Below, one piece after another: positions 1 through 10,004 of a stretch of 64,000 nt of DNA (its first letter is position 1; the number at the start of each line of letters is the position of its first letter). A program made the translations under genes and the position numbers. The DNA comes from Stutzerimonas stutzeri (GTDB lineage: Bacteria > Pseudomonadota > Gammaproteobacteria > Pseudomonadales > Pseudomonadaceae). The stretch covers positions 310,001 through 374,000 of the forward strand of contig NZ_JAMOII010000001.1 of the NCBI RefSeq assembly GCF_024448985.1, read 5' to 3'. Under the pieces are notes generated by a model, which saw nothing but the letters and a program-made list of their open reading frames with translations, was not told where the DNA came from and did not search any database.

Positions 1-1442
1 CGCGCGGCGCGTTCGGCACGGGCCTTGCGGTCGGCTTCCTTCTGCTCTTCTGCGCGGCGCAGACGTTCCTGGCGCAGTTCGAAACGTTGTTTGGAATGCT
101 CGGCCTTCTGCTGTTTCTGCTCCAGCGCGCGGATTTCACCTTTGGCGGCGCGGTAGTACTGCACCAGCGGAATGCTCGAGGGGCAGACGTAGGCGCAGGC
201 GCCGCACTCGATGCAGTCGAACAGGTTGTAGGCCTTGAGCTGCTCGTGCTCCTGGCCTAGGGCGAAGAAATGCAGTTGTTGCGGCAGCAGGCTGGCCGGG
301 CACACCTCGGCACATTCGCCGCAGCGGATGCAGGGCAGCGCCGGCGGCGGTGGCGGCAGCTCGGCCAGGGTGCTGGCCAGCAGGCAGTTGCTGGTCTTGA
401 TCAGCGGCACGTCCATCGATGGCAGGGTAAAGCCCATCATCGGGCCGCCCATGATCAGGCGGTTGAGCTTGTCACTGTCGAGGCCGGCGAAGGCCAGCAG
501 TTCGGCCACTGGCGTACCGATCAGCGCCTCAATGTTCATCGGCTGGGCGAGCGCTTCACCGGTCAGGGTGGTGACGCGCGAGATCAGCGGCTTGTCCAGC
601 AGCACGGCGTCGTGGATGGCCACGCAGGTGCCGACGTTCTGGCAGAGCATGCCGATATCGGCCGGCAGGCCGCCACTGGGTACTTCCTCGCCGGTGAGGA
701 TCTGGATCAGCTGCTTCTCGCCACCGGACGGGTACTTGGTGGGGAAGACCTTGAGCACATAGGGGCGCTCGCCGATGGCGGCACGCACGGCAGCGATGGC
801 TTCGGGCTTGTTGTCTTCGATGCCGATCAGCACCTGCTGCGGTTTGATCAAATGTTCGAGAATCTCGATGCCCGCCACCAGTTCGGCGGCTTTCTCGCGC
901 ATCAGCAGGTCATCGGCGGTGATGTAGGGCTCGCATTCGGTGCCGTTGATGATCAGCGTGTGAATCGTCTGCGTAGGCGGTGCGGTCAACTTCACTGCGG
1001 TTGGGAAGCCGGCGCCGCCGAGGCCGTTGATACCGGCTTGGCGGATGATGTCCAGCAACTCGGCAGGGGGCAACTGGCGATAATCGGTATGCGGCTGCAG
1101 CTCGATCCATTGATCGCGGCCATCGCTGTCGATGACGATGGCCGTGGCGGTCATGCCCGAGACGTGCGGGTAGGGCTGCGGGCCGATGAAGCTGATGGTG
1201 CCCGATGTGGGCGCATGCACCGGCGCGCTGACGAAGCCGCTGGCCTCGGCGATCTTCTGGCCTTTGAGCACCTGCTCGCCGAGCGCCACGCAGGGCTCGG
1301 CCGGGGCGCCGAGGTGCTGGGCGAGCGGTACGATCAGCCGCGCAGGCAGCGGCATCTGCTGGATCGGCGCGCGGTTGGAAAGATCCTTGCACTCCGGTGG
1401 ATGGATGCCGCCATGGATGTCCCAGACGTTCAATGAGGTCAT
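1..1442 (-). CDS. rnfC: Electron transport complex subunit RnfC (3' end outside window)
   Basis: Membrane-associated, iron-sulfur and flavin-binding subunit of the Rnf complex, which couples ferredoxin/NADH electron transfer to an ion gradient. About 480 codons are visible and the gene continues past the left edge. The ATG at 1440-1442 overlaps the rnfB stop (ATGA overlap), which fixes the start. The translation begins [19 protein letters not shown]. It has the Gly-rich NADH-binding stretch [13 protein letters not shown], followed by two 4Fe-4S clusters, [12 protein letters not shown] and [12 protein letters not shown]. The visible C-terminal part is a Lys/Arg/Glu/Gln/Ala-rich tail typical of proteobacterial RnfC. 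It follows rnfA and rnfB in one operon. Confidence 0.95.
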   Translation of the reverse strand, partial: MTSLNVWDIHGGIHPPECKDLSNRAPIQQMPLPARLIVPLAQHLGAPAEPCVALGEQVLKGQKIAEASGFVSAPVHAPTSGTISFIGPQPYPHVSGMTATAIVIDSDGRDQWIELQPHTDYRQLPPAELLDIIRQAGINGLGGAGFPTAVKLTAPPTQTIHTLIINGTECEPYITADDLLMREKAAELVAGIEILEHLIKPQQVLIGIEDNKPEAIAAVRAAIGERPYVLKVFPTKYPSGGEKQLIQILTGEEVPSGGLPADIGMLCQNVGTCVAIHDAVLLDKPLISRVTTLTGEALAQPMNIEALIGTPVAELLAFAGLDSDKLNRLIMGGPMMGFTLPSMDVPLIKTSNCLLASTLAELPPPPPALPCIRCGECAEVCPASLLPQQLHFFALGQEHEQLKAYNLFDCIECGACAYVCPSSIPLVQYYRAAKGEIRALEQKQQKAEHSKQRFELRQERLRRAEEQKEADRKARAERAA

Positions 1443-2014
1443 GCGGCCTGCTCCCGGTCACTGGCGATCAGCTGGCCTGGCGCCAGCGGCTGGTCCCACT
1501 TCCAGCTCTGCAGGTTGCTGCCCACTTCGATCATGTCGATGCAGTCCACCGGGCAGGGCTCGACGCAGAGGTCGCAGCCGGTGCATTCGGAAACGATCAC
1601 GGTGTGCATCTGCTTGGCGGCGCCGACGATGGCATCCACCGGGCAGGCCTGGATGCACTTGGTGCAGCCGATGCACTCGGCTTCGCGGATATAGGCGACG
1701 CGCGGAGGCACTTCACCCTCCACGGCATCCAGCGGCTCGGGCTCGACATCCAGCAGGTCGGCCAGCGCCTGGATGGTGGACTCGCCGCCCGGTGGACATT
1801 TGTTGATCTTGTCGCCGCCGGCGATCGCCTCGGCGTAAGGCTTGCAACCCGGATAGCCGCACTGACCGCACTGGGTCTGCGGCAGCAGGGCGTTGATCTG
1901 CTCGGCGATCGGGTCGCCTTCAACCCGGAAGCGCACCGCCGCAAAACCTAGGATCGCACCGCACACCAGGCACAGTGCCAACAACGCCAATATGGCAACC
2001 AAAACCAGGCTCAT
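1439..2014 (-). CDS. rnfB: Electron transport complex subunit RnfB
   Basis: Iron-sulfur subunit of the Rnf complex, 191 aa. It has an N-terminal membrane anchor ([20 protein letters not shown]). A 4-Cys cluster of the CGQCGYPGC type sits near residue 50. Two ferredoxin-type motifs follow, [12 protein letters not shown] and [12 protein letters not shown], around residues 114-155. Its start overlaps the rnfA stop and its stop overlaps the rnfC start by four bases each, so the three are translationally coupled. The length and Cys pattern fit RnfB. Confidence 0.96.
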   Translation of the reverse strand: MSLVLVAILALLALCLVCGAILGFAAVRFRVEGDPIAEQINALLPQTQCGQCGYPGCKPYAEAIAGGDKINKCPPGGESTIQALADLLDVEPEPLDAVEGEVPPRVAYIREAECIGCTKCIQACPVDAIVGAAKQMHTVIVSECTGCDLCVEPCPVDCIDMIEVGSNLQSWKWDQPLAPGQLIASDREQAA

Positions 2015-2595
2015 AGCTTGATCAACCCGGTGAAGCCCATGAATGCGAGCGACATCAGCCCGGCGGTGACCATGCCGATGGCTGCGCCCTGGAATGACTT
2101 GGGAACGTCGGCGATAGCGATGCGCTCACGCATGGCGGCGAACAGCACCAGCACCAGGGAAAAGCCCAGGCCGGCGGCAAAACCATTGGCGGTCGCGGTG
2201 ATGAAGGTGAATTCGGACTTGTTGGCATTGAGCAGGGCGACGCCGAGCACGATGCAGTTGGTGGTGATCAGCGGCAGGAAGATACCCAGCACGCGATAAA
2301 GGAGCGGACTGGTCTTGTTCACCACCATTTCGGTGAACTGCACCACCACGGCGATCACCAGGATGAAACTGATGGTGCGCAGAAACTCCAGATCCAGCGG
2401 CTTGAGCACGTATTGCTGCACCAGATAGCTGCACATCGCCGCTAATGTCAGCACGAAGGTGGTGGCCAGCGAAAGGCCGATGGCGGTTTCGATCTTCTTC
2501 GAAACGCCCATGAACGGGCACAGGCCGAGAAACTGCACCAGCACGAAGTTGTTGACCAGGATGGCGCTAACCATGATCAGGGCGAGTTCGGTCAT
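2011..2595 (-). CDS. rnfA: Electron transport complex subunit RnfA
   Basis: Integral membrane subunit of the Rnf complex, 194 aa, with about six hydrophobic segments. The chosen start gives [20 protein letters not shown], the usual RnfA N-terminus with the conserved [18 protein letters not shown] stretch. The reading frame stays open upstream, but that extension does not resemble RnfA. It is first in the visible rnfA-rnfB-rnfC operon. Its promoter should lie in the 2596-2819 region, where I recognise no specific operator. Confidence 0.96.
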   Translation of the reverse strand: MTELALIMVSAILVNNFVLVQFLGLCPFMGVSKKIETAIGLSLATTFVLTLAAMCSYLVQQYVLKPLDLEFLRTISFILVIAVVVQFTEMVVNKTSPLLYRVLGIFLPLITTNCIVLGVALLNANKSEFTFITATANGFAAGLGFSLVLVLFAAMRERIAIADVPKSFQGAAIGMVTAGLMSLAFMGFTGLIKL

Positions 2596-2819
2596 GCGGG
2601 TTCCCTGTGGTGCTCTGCACGAGCCGGAGGCTAAAAGGCCGCTATTATCGGGAAGCGATGGCGGCCATACAAGGCCGCAAAATGTCCGGGAGCGGCGCGA
2701 GCCGGGGGCATGACATATAAGGAAATGGACCAACTGTCCGGTCGCTCGGCAGCTGGCCTTTTGCTGTGGTCTGATGTGGCAAGGCCGCACGTTCAAGCAG
2801 AGCGGCTTGGAGGTGCTCG

Positions 2820-3263
2820 ATGAAGATTCCAATGGCGATCTTGTTGCTTGGTCTGGGTTTCGGGACCCAGGCGTGCGCGCAATCACGAGGCGGGGTGTGG
2901 GTGTATCAGCCGGATGGCGGCAGCTATCGCGTCGAAAACCGCGCCTACCAGTACGACCCGCGCAGCCCATACTCGCAGCACCGGCAGTATCCGCAGAATC
3001 TACCGCCACGCTATCAGGGTCAGCTCCCGCCGCAATATTACGATCGACACCGAGGGACAGACCGGCAGCGCTGGAACCACGACCGTCGCGGCGAGATTCG
3101 TCAGCCGCAACGCTGGAACAATGGCCGCCAGTCGGGGTTCGACCGCCCTCAGCGTTGGCATCGCGAACACCCGCAACGCTTTGGTCAGTCGCCGCTGGTT
3201 CGTGACGGACGCGACTACCGAATGCACCAGCGTAATTTCAACGGCCGGCATCAGCATCGCTGA
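2820..3263 (+). CDS. Small secreted Arg/Gln-rich protein, function unknown
   Basis: 147 aa. The N-terminus [20 protein letters not shown] is a good Sec signal peptide. The mature part is highly basic and rich in Arg, Gln, Tyr, His and Pro, with repeated QRW motifs ([27 protein letters not shown]). I see no enzymatic motif. A GGAGG-type ribosome-binding site sits just before the ATG. Signal peptide, RBS and biased composition support a real gene. It may be a periplasmic or cell-wall-interacting protein, but that is only inference from charge. Confidence 0.75.
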   Translation: MKIPMAILLLGLGFGTQACAQSRGGVWVYQPDGGSYRVENRAYQYDPRSPYSQHRQYPQNLPPRYQGQLPPQYYDRHRGTDRQRWNHDRRGEIRQPQRWNNGRQSGFDRPQRWHREHPQRFGQSPLVRDGRDYRMHQRNFNGRHQHR

Positions 3264-3285
3264 GAGACTTTAACGCTCAAGTCCG

Positions 3286-3338
3286 TAGGGCCGAATTCAT
3301 TCGGCCGCAAATCTGCGAGCTGAACACCTTCGGCCCTA
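3286..3338. terminator. Nested inverted repeats between convergent genes
   Basis: TAGGGCCGAA at 3286-3295 is the reverse complement of TTCGGCCCTA at 3329-3338. Inside the outer pair, GGCCGAAT and ATTCGGCC form a second, short hairpin. The structure lies between the stop of the + strand secreted-protein gene and the stop of the - strand hydratase gene, so it could end transcription from both sides. No clear T tract is present, so confidence is moderate. Confidence 0.45.
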
Positions 3339-3359
3339 TGGTTCTTTCCGAACCCCTCC

Positions 3360-4181
3360 TTAGCGATTTCTCCAGCGCGGCTCACGCTTTTCAATAAAGG
3401 CATTGACGCCCTCCAGCGTATCCTCGGCTTCGAACAGATCGACGAAGGCTTCTCGTTCAGCGGCTGCGAGCATGTCGGGGCCGCGGCTGCGCATGGAGTC
3501 CACCAGAGACTTGATCTTGCGTACGGCCACAGGGCTCTGACCTGCCACGCGAGAAGCTAACAGCAATGCATGGCCGCGAGCCTCGCCAGGCTCCACCACC
3601 TGCTCTACCAGGCCGATACGCATTGCCGTTTCCGCTGTTATCCGCTCGCCGCAGAGAATCATTCGCTTGGCCCAACCTTCGCCCACCAGCCAGGCAAGCG
3701 CCTGGGTGCCCCCGGCGCATGGCAACAGGCCGACCGAGGCTTCCGGTAAGCCGAGTTGTACCTGCTGTTCGGCAATACGGATATCGCAGGCTAATGCACA
3801 TTCCAGCCCACCGCCGAGAGCGAAGCCGTTGAGGGCCGCTATCGATACCCCGCGAAATTCGCGTAGGGCCTCGAAAGCCTCACCGAAGCGTCTCGCCATT
3901 TCTCGAGCGCGGGTTCGATCGCCGTCAGCGAAGAGTTTGAGGTCGGCGCCAGCGCTGAAGAATTTCTCACCCTGGCCGCAAATTACGAGCGCGTACACGT
4001 CGTCGTCATGATTCAGGTGTTCGACGACCTGTTTGAGGCCGATCAGTGATTCGCGGTCCCAAGTGTTGGCTGGCGGGTGGTTAATGGTGATAAGTGCGGT
4101 ATGCCCATGCTTTTCCACGGTCAGCTTGTGGGTCAGATCGAAGACACCGGACTTGTAAGGTTCAACAGCGGTGGTGCTCAT
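3360..4181 (-). CDS. Enoyl-CoA hydratase/isomerase family protein
   Basis: 273 aa crotonase-fold enzyme, expected to hydrate trans-2-enoyl-CoA in beta-oxidation or a related acyl-CoA pathway. The oxyanion-hole region reads FFSAGADLK near residues 74-82. The second hole GFALGGGLECALACD carries the catalytic Glu127, and LPEASVGLLPCAGGTQ carries the second catalytic Glu147. Both glutamates match the two acids of rat crotonase, so hydratase activity is likely. It stands alone: the gene upstream on the same strand is 250 bases away and is a binding protein. The exact substrate is unknown. Confidence 0.88.
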   Translation of the reverse strand: MSTTAVEPYKSGVFDLTHKLTVEKHGHTALITINHPPANTWDRESLIGLKQVVEHLNHDDDVYALVICGQGEKFFSAGADLKLFADGDRTRAREMARRFGEAFEALREFRGVSIAALNGFALGGGLECALACDIRIAEQQVQLGLPEASVGLLPCAGGTQALAWLVGEGWAKRMILCGERITAETAMRIGLVEQVVEPGEARGHALLLASRVAGQSPVAVRKIKSLVDSMRSRGPDMLAAAEREAFVDLFEAEDTLEGVNAFIEKREPRWRNR

Positions 4182-4431
4182 TTTGGTCTTCCTCGTCGGA
4201 ATCGATGCGTGCGACTTGTCTGCATCAGATGCGCGAACGAGCCGCGCATTGCATAACGGCGGTCATGGCGGAACGGTGAGCCGTTAGATCAAGTCTAGGC
4301 GCGATCCGTCCACGTATGACCAGAACGATCGGAATTGCCGCTGGGACAAATAGGACAGCGCGCGCTCTGATGCGCGCAAGGAGAGGTGCGTCGGAGCGGC
4401 CTGGGCTGGGCAGTGCCGCTCCGGCTGCGGG

Positions 4432-5676
4432 TTATTGCAGCGCCAGCGTCTGATTGCCAGAACGGCGTTCGGCCTGCCATTCGGCAAGCGTTGGCGCAGC
4501 CTGCTCTCCGGTCAGGCGATGAACAATTTCGAAGTAGTCCTGCTTGAAGCGGTCCTTGAGCACTTCCTCGCGCGGCTTGACCTTCACTGCGTACACCGTT
4601 TGTACATTCTGATGATCGAAGGCCCGCCATTGCTGCTCGTCTTTGAGCAGGGTGTAACGATGGCCTTCGAGCGCCGCGATGATTCGCTCGCTGTCGAGGC
4701 TGCGTGCGCGATTGGCTGCATCGGCCCACTGGTAAACGATGCTGTAGGCCGAGGCTGCGGAACTGGATGGGTGGGTCTGGTAACGCTCGTCGAAACTTTT
4801 AACGAACTGTTTGCCAGCGACCGACCCTTCCAGCTCTGGAACGCGCCAGGTCCAGGGCTCTGTGCCCAAAACGCCGCGCATGATGTCCGGCCCGGCCGTT
4901 TCGACCATGCTCAGCGTCAGGTTGGGCACCGCGACCTGCATTCTCTTGTTCAGGCCGAGTTCATCAGCGATTCGCATCGCACGGACCAAGTCTTCCCCGA
5001 ACAGCACCAGCACCAGCACCTCGGCCTCACTTTTGGCTACTTCAGTCAGGGCTGCGCGATAGTCGGAGAGGCGTGCGCCGGGAAAAGCCGTGCTGATGCT
5101 GGGATGTCGGCTGCTGTCCTGCGTGCCGGTTGCCTGGCGCAGGGAGCTTTCGCTGGTATGGCCCCAGGTGTAGTCGGAGGTGATGTAGAAGTAGCGCTTG
5201 TTGGGCAGGTGCTGATTTAGGTACTCGCCCAGCACTTTTGCGCTCATCCAAGCGTTGTTGCATTCGCGGAACATGTAGCGATGGGCATCCTTCCCGGTCG
5301 TGTCGTTGGAATAGGTGAGGGTGCCGAAATAGAGCAAACCGCGTTCCTTGGCACGCTTTCCAGCTGCAATGGCGACAGCACTCGAAGCGCCACCAAACAG
5401 CATGACAGCCCCTTCGTCGGCTAGCTTGTCGACGTTAGCTACGGCTTTTTCTGGGCGCGATGCGGAGTTGCGGGTGGACAGCTTCAGTGGGCGGCCCATT
5501 ACGCCGCCTTTGGCGTTGATCTCATCGATGGCCAGCAGTGCGCCGCGCATCTGCGAGAGGCCTTCCTCTTTGTAACTGCCGGTGCGGGGGTAGTTGAGGC
5601 CGAGAGTGATCGGATCGGCAGCTTCGGCAGCCAGGCAGAACCCTAGCCCCAGAGCCAGGAGCGTAATCCGTTTCAT
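4432..5676 (-). CDS. Periplasmic substrate-binding protein, branched-chain amino acid/urea type
   Basis: 414 aa with signal peptide MKRITLLALGLGFCLAAEA, then a type I periplasmic-binding fold. The motifs DPITLGLNYPRTGSYKEEG, AIDEINAKGGVMGRPLKL and the FGTLTYSN region are typical of LivJ/urea/amide-binding proteins (Peripla_BP_6). No permease or ATPase gene is adjacent, so it is an orphan. It could serve a distant transporter or act as a sensor partner. The ligand cannot be read from sequence. Confidence 0.85.
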   Translation of the reverse strand: MKRITLLALGLGFCLAAEAADPITLGLNYPRTGSYKEEGLSQMRGALLAIDEINAKGGVMGRPLKLSTRNSASRPEKAVANVDKLADEGAVMLFGGASSAVAIAAGKRAKERGLLYFGTLTYSNDTTGKDAHRYMFRECNNAWMSAKVLGEYLNQHLPNKRYFYITSDYTWGHTSESSLRQATGTQDSSRHPSISTAFPGARLSDYRAALTEVAKSEAEVLVLVLFGEDLVRAMRIADELGLNKRMQVAVPNLTLSMVETAGPDIMRGVLGTEPWTWRVPELEGSVAGKQFVKSFDERYQTHPSSSAASAYSIVYQWADAANRARSLDSERIIAALEGHRYTLLKDEQQWRAFDHQNVQTVYAVKVKPREEVLKDRFKQDYFEIVHRLTGEQAAPTLAEWQAERRSGNQTLALQ

Positions 5677-5887
5677 TGCAGAGTCCTTATTGTATTTGTT
5701 GTTGGTGAGAGGCTTTTTACTGCGCGCTGCGGCTTTTCGTCACGCATTCATTGGTCGCATACGGCGGAACCTTTATGTAAGTGTGCGGTAGACAACATTC
5801 CGCGAAACGAATGTCTGGGCAGGCTCGCGCGTTGACTCCCCGCAATCCTTTGCTTAGGGTTCAGCGCCTCGCAATCAGGGCAGCGCT

Positions 5888-6583
5888 ATGAGTCAGGTTG
5901 ATCGCGTCAAACTCGAAGGCAGCTGGAAGGCAGCGTTACAAAAGGAGTTCGAGCAGCCTTACATGAAGGAGCTGGGTGCGTTTCTGCGCAGCGAAAAAGC
6001 GGCTGGAAGGATCATCTATCCGCCGGGGCCGCTGATCTTCAATGCGTTGAATTCCACTCCCGTCGATCAGGTACGGGCGGTCATTCTGGGGCAGGATCCC
6101 TACCACGGCGCCGGGCAGGCACACGGCTTGTGCTTTTCGGTACAGCCAGGCGTGGCGCCTCCGCCGTCGCTGCAGAATATTTTCAAGGAGCTCAAGCGCG
6201 ATCTGAATCTCGACATCCCTCGCCATGGCTATCTGCAGCATTGGGCGGATCAGGGCGTTCTGATGCTCAATACCTCATTGACGGTCGAGCAGGGGATGGC
6301 CGGCTCTCACGCGAAGATGGGCTGGCAACGCCTGACGGACAAAATCATCGAAGTAGTAAGCGAGCGGTGCTCGAACGTGGTGTTCATGCTTTGGGGCGCG
6401 CATGCTCAGAGCAAGGCAAAGCTGATCGATCCGACCAAGCATCTGCTGCTCAAATCGGTACATCCGTCGCCGCTATCGGCTCACAGAGGGTTTATCGGTA
6501 ACGGTCACTTCAGTCGCGCCAACCAGTTTCTCAAACAACAAGGTAAGGAGCCGATCGACTGGCGGCTCCCTAGCGAAGTCTAA
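5888..6583 (+). CDS. ung: Uracil-DNA glycosylase
   Basis: 231 aa family-1 uracil-DNA glycosylase, which removes uracil from DNA in base excision repair. The water-activating motif GQDPYHG is at residues 68-74 (Asp70). The minor-groove loop [11 protein letters not shown] begins at His190. Length and motif spacing fit Ung. It is divergent from the substrate-binding protein gene, and the 211-base gap holds both promoters. Confidence 0.97.
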   Translation: MSQVDRVKLEGSWKAALQKEFEQPYMKELGAFLRSEKAAGRIIYPPGPLIFNALNSTPVDQVRAVILGQDPYHGAGQAHGLCFSVQPGVAPPPSLQNIFKELKRDLNLDIPRHGYLQHWADQGVLMLNTSLTVEQGMAGSHAKMGWQRLTDKIIEVVSERCSNVVFMLWGAHAQSKAKLIDPTKHLLLKSVHPSPLSAHRGFIGNGHFSRANQFLKQQGKEPIDWRLPSEV

Positions 6584-6587
6584 AGCG

Positions 6588-6609
6588 TGGCGCCGCGTTC
6601 GCGGCGCCA
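6588..6609. terminator. Hairpin between ung and the DUF4142 gene
   Basis: A 10-bp perfect stem, TGGCGCCGCG / CGCGGCGCCA, with a two-base loop begins 5 bases after the ung stop. It lies between convergent genes. It lacks a long T run, so it may be a weak or factor-assisted terminator. Confidence 0.5.
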
Positions 6610-6619
6610 ATCGGCAGCC

Positions 6620-7132
6620 TTACTGGTTACCACCATGGGCAGCGGCCAGTTCCTGGGCGTGCTGCAGATGCTGCTCCAGCTCCTTTAGCGTCGTTTCGGC
6701 AAACTGCTTGAGTTCGGCGTTTTCACCGTTCTTCGCATATTCGCGATACAACTCGATGGTCTGTTCGTGGGCCATGACCTGATTGTTGGCATAGGCTTTG
6801 TCGAAGTTCTCACCATCACGTAGCTTGAGGATCATGGCTTTGGCCTTGTCCATCAGAGCCGCTTCGTCCGACATTTCCAGATCGTCGTGCTGGCCCGCAA
6901 TCTCGGCAAGCTTTTGATTCGACTTGGTGTGGTCGTCGATCATTTTCTGCGCGAACGTCTTGACGTCTTCAGCGGTGCCTTTGTCCAGCGCCAGCTTGGC
7001 GGTTTCGATTTCCGCCATGCCTTTCGCAGACGCTTCGTCTACGAAATTTTCACCTTCCGCAGCTAATGCAAAGTTTGCCGCCACGCCGAATAGCACTGCA
7101 GCAGCACCGGAAAAGAAAGCTTTAGGGGTCAT
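6620..7132 (-). CDS. DUF4142 family secreted protein
   Basis: 170 aa with signal peptide MTPKAFFSGAAAVLFGVAANFALAA. The mature part is helical and rich in Glu, Lys and Ala. FVDEASAKGMAEIETAKLAL, followed by VKTFAQKMIDDHTKSNQKL and VMAHEQTIELYREYAKNGEN, is the pattern of the ferritin-like DUF4142 family. The role of the family is not known; members are often stress-associated and envelope-located. It is convergent with ung and apparently monocistronic. Confidence 0.85.
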   Translation of the reverse strand: MTPKAFFSGAAAVLFGVAANFALAAEGENFVDEASAKGMAEIETAKLALDKGTAEDVKTFAQKMIDDHTKSNQKLAEIAGQHDDLEMSDEAALMDKAKAMILKLRDGENFDKAYANNQVMAHEQTIELYREYAKNGENAELKQFAETTLKELEQHLQHAQELAAAHGGNQ

Positions 7133-7332
7133 TGTTGTTCTCCTTCATCTACCTGACAGACGGGTGCGGCCGAGATGAGACCGGCGCACCAGCGTAGTAC
7201 GGCAAGTACGCCGTTAATCTTGTGACTTGGTGTGGCGGTAGCGGTTCATTGAATGCGGCCAACGGTCAGCAACCTGAGTCCGGGCGCGGCAGGCGAGAAG
7301 GATTGCGGGTACAGGCAGCACCCGCGAGGGGG

Positions 7333-8169
7333 TTACTGCAACATGCTCATCGCCGCATCCATCGCGGCCGACAGGTCTTCGTCCTCCTGCAGCAGCGTAT
7401 TCGGGTTGAGTCCCAGCTTGCTGAATGCGGGAATCTGGTTCCAGTCGAGCTGGGTGTAAGGATGGGAGGTTCCGATGTAACTCTGCAAAGTAGCGACCTG
7501 AACGATGTCGACGTAATCCACCTTGTCCGAGATGCGGGAGAAATTCAGGTGCTGGCCGGGAACCGCTGCGATTGGCTCGGGGAATTCCCAAGCGCGCAGA
7601 ATCTTTTCCCCGATGATCGGATGAATTCGATCAATGACATGATTAAGGCTTATGGAGTCGCTGAGCAGGGCACTATGTTCTTCTGCGTACGTAAGGATCG
7701 GTAGCACGCCGATCTGATGGATCAACCCCGCCAAAGTCGCCTGGTCAGCCGGAAGCCGTGTGAAATTACGGCACAGAACGTGGCTAATCGCGGCTATTTC
7801 GGTGCTTTTGTTCCAGACCTCGCGCATCTTGCGGTCGACCACGTCCGTCGTCGCCTGGAACATTTGCTCCATGGCGAGGCCGGTCGCCAGGTTCGAGGTG
7901 TAATTGATACCAAGACGGCTTATTGCCATCTGCAGATCGTTGATCTCCCGGTTGGTGCGCAGCAGGGGGCTGTTCACGACCTTGATGATGCGCGCTGTGA
8001 GAGCCGTGTCGTTGCCGATCACCTTGGCCAGGGTCGGAATGCTCACGTCGGGATCTTCCGCAGCTTCACGGACTCGCAATGCCACTTCCGGTAGCGTCGG
8101 CAGGACCAGCTCGTCCCTTTCGATCGCTTGCATCAGCTCCTGCAGAACTTTATCGGCAAGGGTACTCAT
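7333..8169 (-). CDS. HDOD domain-containing protein
   Basis: 278 aa. The HDOD fold is recognised from VLPTLPEVALRVREAAEDPDVSI, LAKVIGNDTALTARIIKVVNSPL and the later TLAGLIHQIGVLPILTYAEE segment. HDOD proteins are degenerate HD-type relatives that usually act in signalling or regulation rather than as phosphodiesterases. No second domain is present. It lies 43 bases downstream of ygfZ on the same strand and could be read from that promoter. Confidence 0.85.
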   Translation of the reverse strand: MSTLADKVLQELMQAIERDELVLPTLPEVALRVREAAEDPDVSIPTLAKVIGNDTALTARIIKVVNSPLLRTNREINDLQMAISRLGINYTSNLATGLAMEQMFQATTDVVDRKMREVWNKSTEIAAISHVLCRNFTRLPADQATLAGLIHQIGVLPILTYAEEHSALLSDSISLNHVIDRIHPIIGEKILRAWEFPEPIAAVPGQHLNFSRISDKVDYVDIVQVATLQSYIGTSHPYTQLDWNQIPAFSKLGLNPNTLLQEDEDLSAAMDAAMSMLQ

Positions 8170-8212
8170 GTCTCTCCTTAATGTGATTCTATGTTGGGCA
8201 TGGCAAGTAAGG

Positions 8213-9160
8213 CTAACGCTGGATTTCGCGGTCCGCGTTCAGGGTATACGGTAGGTCGCGCAAAGTAAGCGGGATACCATCGGGCGAGCCCAGGAACACT
8301 CGCCCGTCGGCTGCGGCGTCTTCCTGCAGAACTGCCAGCAGTTCCAGCCCGCCCGCCGCGCTTGTCGCTAACACCACTTCCCCAACGCTGGAGCCATGGA
8401 CTGGCGAATACAGTTCGACGCCCGGTTCCGGCACCGTGGTATCGGTGTTTTCAGCGGCAAGCCGATGCAAACGGCGCTTCAGCTTGCCGAGATATTGCAT
8501 CCGCGCAACGATTTCCTGACCGGTATAGCAGCCCTTCTTGAAGCTGACCCCGCCCAGTGCCTGGAGGTTGATCATTTGTGGGATGAACAGCTCCTGGGTG
8601 GCAGCGACGACCTGGCCAATGCCTGCACGAATTTGCGCCAGCAGCCAGGATTCGATCGGTGCCTCGGAAAGATGGGCAGCGAGCCGCAGGCGCGTGGTTT
8701 CGGCATCCTTCGCCCGCGCCCATAGTTCGGCGCGGCCATCGGCAAGGCGGACGGCGATCAGTCCGTGAGCGGCGGCCACCTGATCGGCGTTGGCAGGAAG
8801 GTCGAGGCCGAGACTGACCAGGGCACCATCCCCAGCACTGAGCCCGAAACGAACCCATTCGGTGCTTTCGTCATACAGCTTGGATTTCGAGAACGCTGCG
8901 TATTTGGTGAGCTCGGCAAGCTGCGTTTGCACCAGGGCGCGATCCATCGCCAATAGATACCCGTCGCCTTCCATCAGAATGCGGAAGCTCGATTGCATAC
9001 GCCCTTTAGGCGTGCAGCGCGCACCGAGACTCGAACGTTGCGCGTCGAGGTAATTCAGGTTGCAGGTCAGCTGTCCCTGCAGAAACTTGTTCGCGTCCGG
9101 GCCGCGTACGGCCAGGACGCCTTCGTGCGACAGGACGCAAAAAAAAGCAGTATCGGTCAT
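8213..9160 (-). CDS. ygfZ: Folate-binding protein YgfZ (Fe-S cluster maintenance)
   Basis: 315 aa GcvT-like folate-binding protein that helps repair or assemble certain Fe-S enzymes and affects tRNA modification. The family signature KGCYTGQE is present ([20 protein letters not shown]). The start at 9158-9160 gives [18 protein letters not shown]. The frame is open upstream, but the extra residues are not family-like. It is divergent from sdhE, the usual arrangement in Pseudomonas. Confidence 0.92.
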   Translation of the reverse strand: MTDTAFFCVLSHEGVLAVRGPDANKFLQGQLTCNLNYLDAQRSSLGARCTPKGRMQSSFRILMEGDGYLLAMDRALVQTQLAELTKYAAFSKSKLYDESTEWVRFGLSAGDGALVSLGLDLPANADQVAAAHGLIAVRLADGRAELWARAKDAETTRLRLAAHLSEAPIESWLLAQIRAGIGQVVAATQELFIPQMINLQALGGVSFKKGCYTGQEIVARMQYLGKLKRRLHRLAAENTDTTVPEPGVELYSPVHGSSVGEVVLATSAAGGLELLAVLQEDAAADGRVFLGSPDGIPLTLRDLPYTLNADREIQR

Positions 9161-9310
9161 GACGGGACGCCGTGGAGAATCAGGACCGGCATCATAGCAG
9201 GACGCCGACAAAACACAGTGTGCACCAGCTGCCACTCCGCATCGGACGTACAGGGCGCCGGCCGTTGCGCCAGTCGGTATAATGCCGGCCCTTCACTCAG
9301 GAGTATTTGC

Positions 9311-9565
9311 ATGGTCGAACAATCCGAACTCAATCGCCTGTTCTGGCAGAGCCGTCGCGGCATGCTCGAACTGGACGTTCTGCTGGTGCCCTTCGTCAAG
9401 GAGGTTTATCCAGAGTTGAACGAAGAGGATCAGCGCCGCTACCGTAAGCTGCTGAGCTGCGAGGATCAGGACATGTTCGGCTGGTTCATGGAACGTGCCG
9501 AGCCGGACGATGAAGATTTGCGCTACATGGTTCGCATGATCCTAGATCGTGTCCAGCCCAAGTAG
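9311..9565 (+). CDS. sdhE: FAD assembly factor SdhE
   Basis: 84 aa. SdhE assists covalent FAD attachment to the flavoprotein subunits of succinate dehydrogenase and fumarate reductase. The conserved RGxxE motif is present (SRRGMLELD, Arg16-Glu20), as is the C-terminal [12 protein letters not shown]. The ATG at 9311 gives the usual [17 protein letters not shown] start. A TATAAT-like -10 sequence sits at 9278-9283, about 30 bases upstream. It overlaps ygfX by 17 bases. Confidence 0.93.
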   Translation: MVEQSELNRLFWQSRRGMLELDVLLVPFVKEVYPELNEEDQRRYRKLLSCEDQDMFGWFMERAEPDDEDLRYMVRMILDRVQPK

Positions 9566-10004
9566 CCAACTGTTCGAATGCCGCTGGCAGAGATCTGACG
9601 CGCTGCTGGCGTTCTATATCGCAGTACTCTTGTTGGCAATCGTCACCTTGCTGGTGATGCCGGTTCCGTTCTGGCTGTGGGTGCTCGGCTTGCTGCTATG
9701 CCTATTGCATGCCGCCTGGATCGTACCGTCGCATATCCTGCTGGTTCGTGATTCTTCCTGGCTCGGTCTGCGTCACGACCAGCAGGGCTGGGCGCTCTGG
9801 AGTCGCCGCGCCGGTTGGCAGCCCGTCCAGTTGCGGCCCGACAGTATCGCGCTGCCCCTGGTAGTGGTATTGCGCTTCAAGATGCCGGGCGCTTGGTTCG
9901 CTCGGAGCGTCTGTATTCCGCGAGATGCGATGTTGCAGGAGCAACATCGGCGTCTGCGGGTCAGGCTGAAGTTCAGTCGCCGTAGGTGGGCGGCGCCAGA
10001 ATAG
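9549..10004 (+). CDS. YgfX/CptA-like membrane protein
   Basis: 151 aa, beginning at a GTG inside the 3' end of sdhE. Two hydrophobic segments near residues 18-60 form a helical hairpin, followed by a soluble domain containing [14 protein letters not shown]. Position after sdhE and topology match the YgfX (CptA) family, described in E. coli as an inner-membrane protein linked to cell-shape control and SdhE. The last 32 bases overlap the 3' end of the convergent nadB gene. Confidence 0.75.
   Translation: MSSPSSQLFECRWQRSDALLAFYIAVLLLAIVTLLVMPVPFWLWVLGLLLCLLHAAWIVPSHILLVRDSSWLGLRHDQQGWALWSRRAGWQPVQLRPDSIALPLVVVLRFKMPGAWFARSVCIPRDAMLQEQHRRLRVRLKFSRRRWAAPE

Noticed and set aside
235-1436. Long + strand frames over the rnfC region (175, 388 and 206 aa)
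   Set aside because: They are antisense to the rnfC reading frame, which has clear Fe-S and NADH motifs; the + strand translations show no family features.
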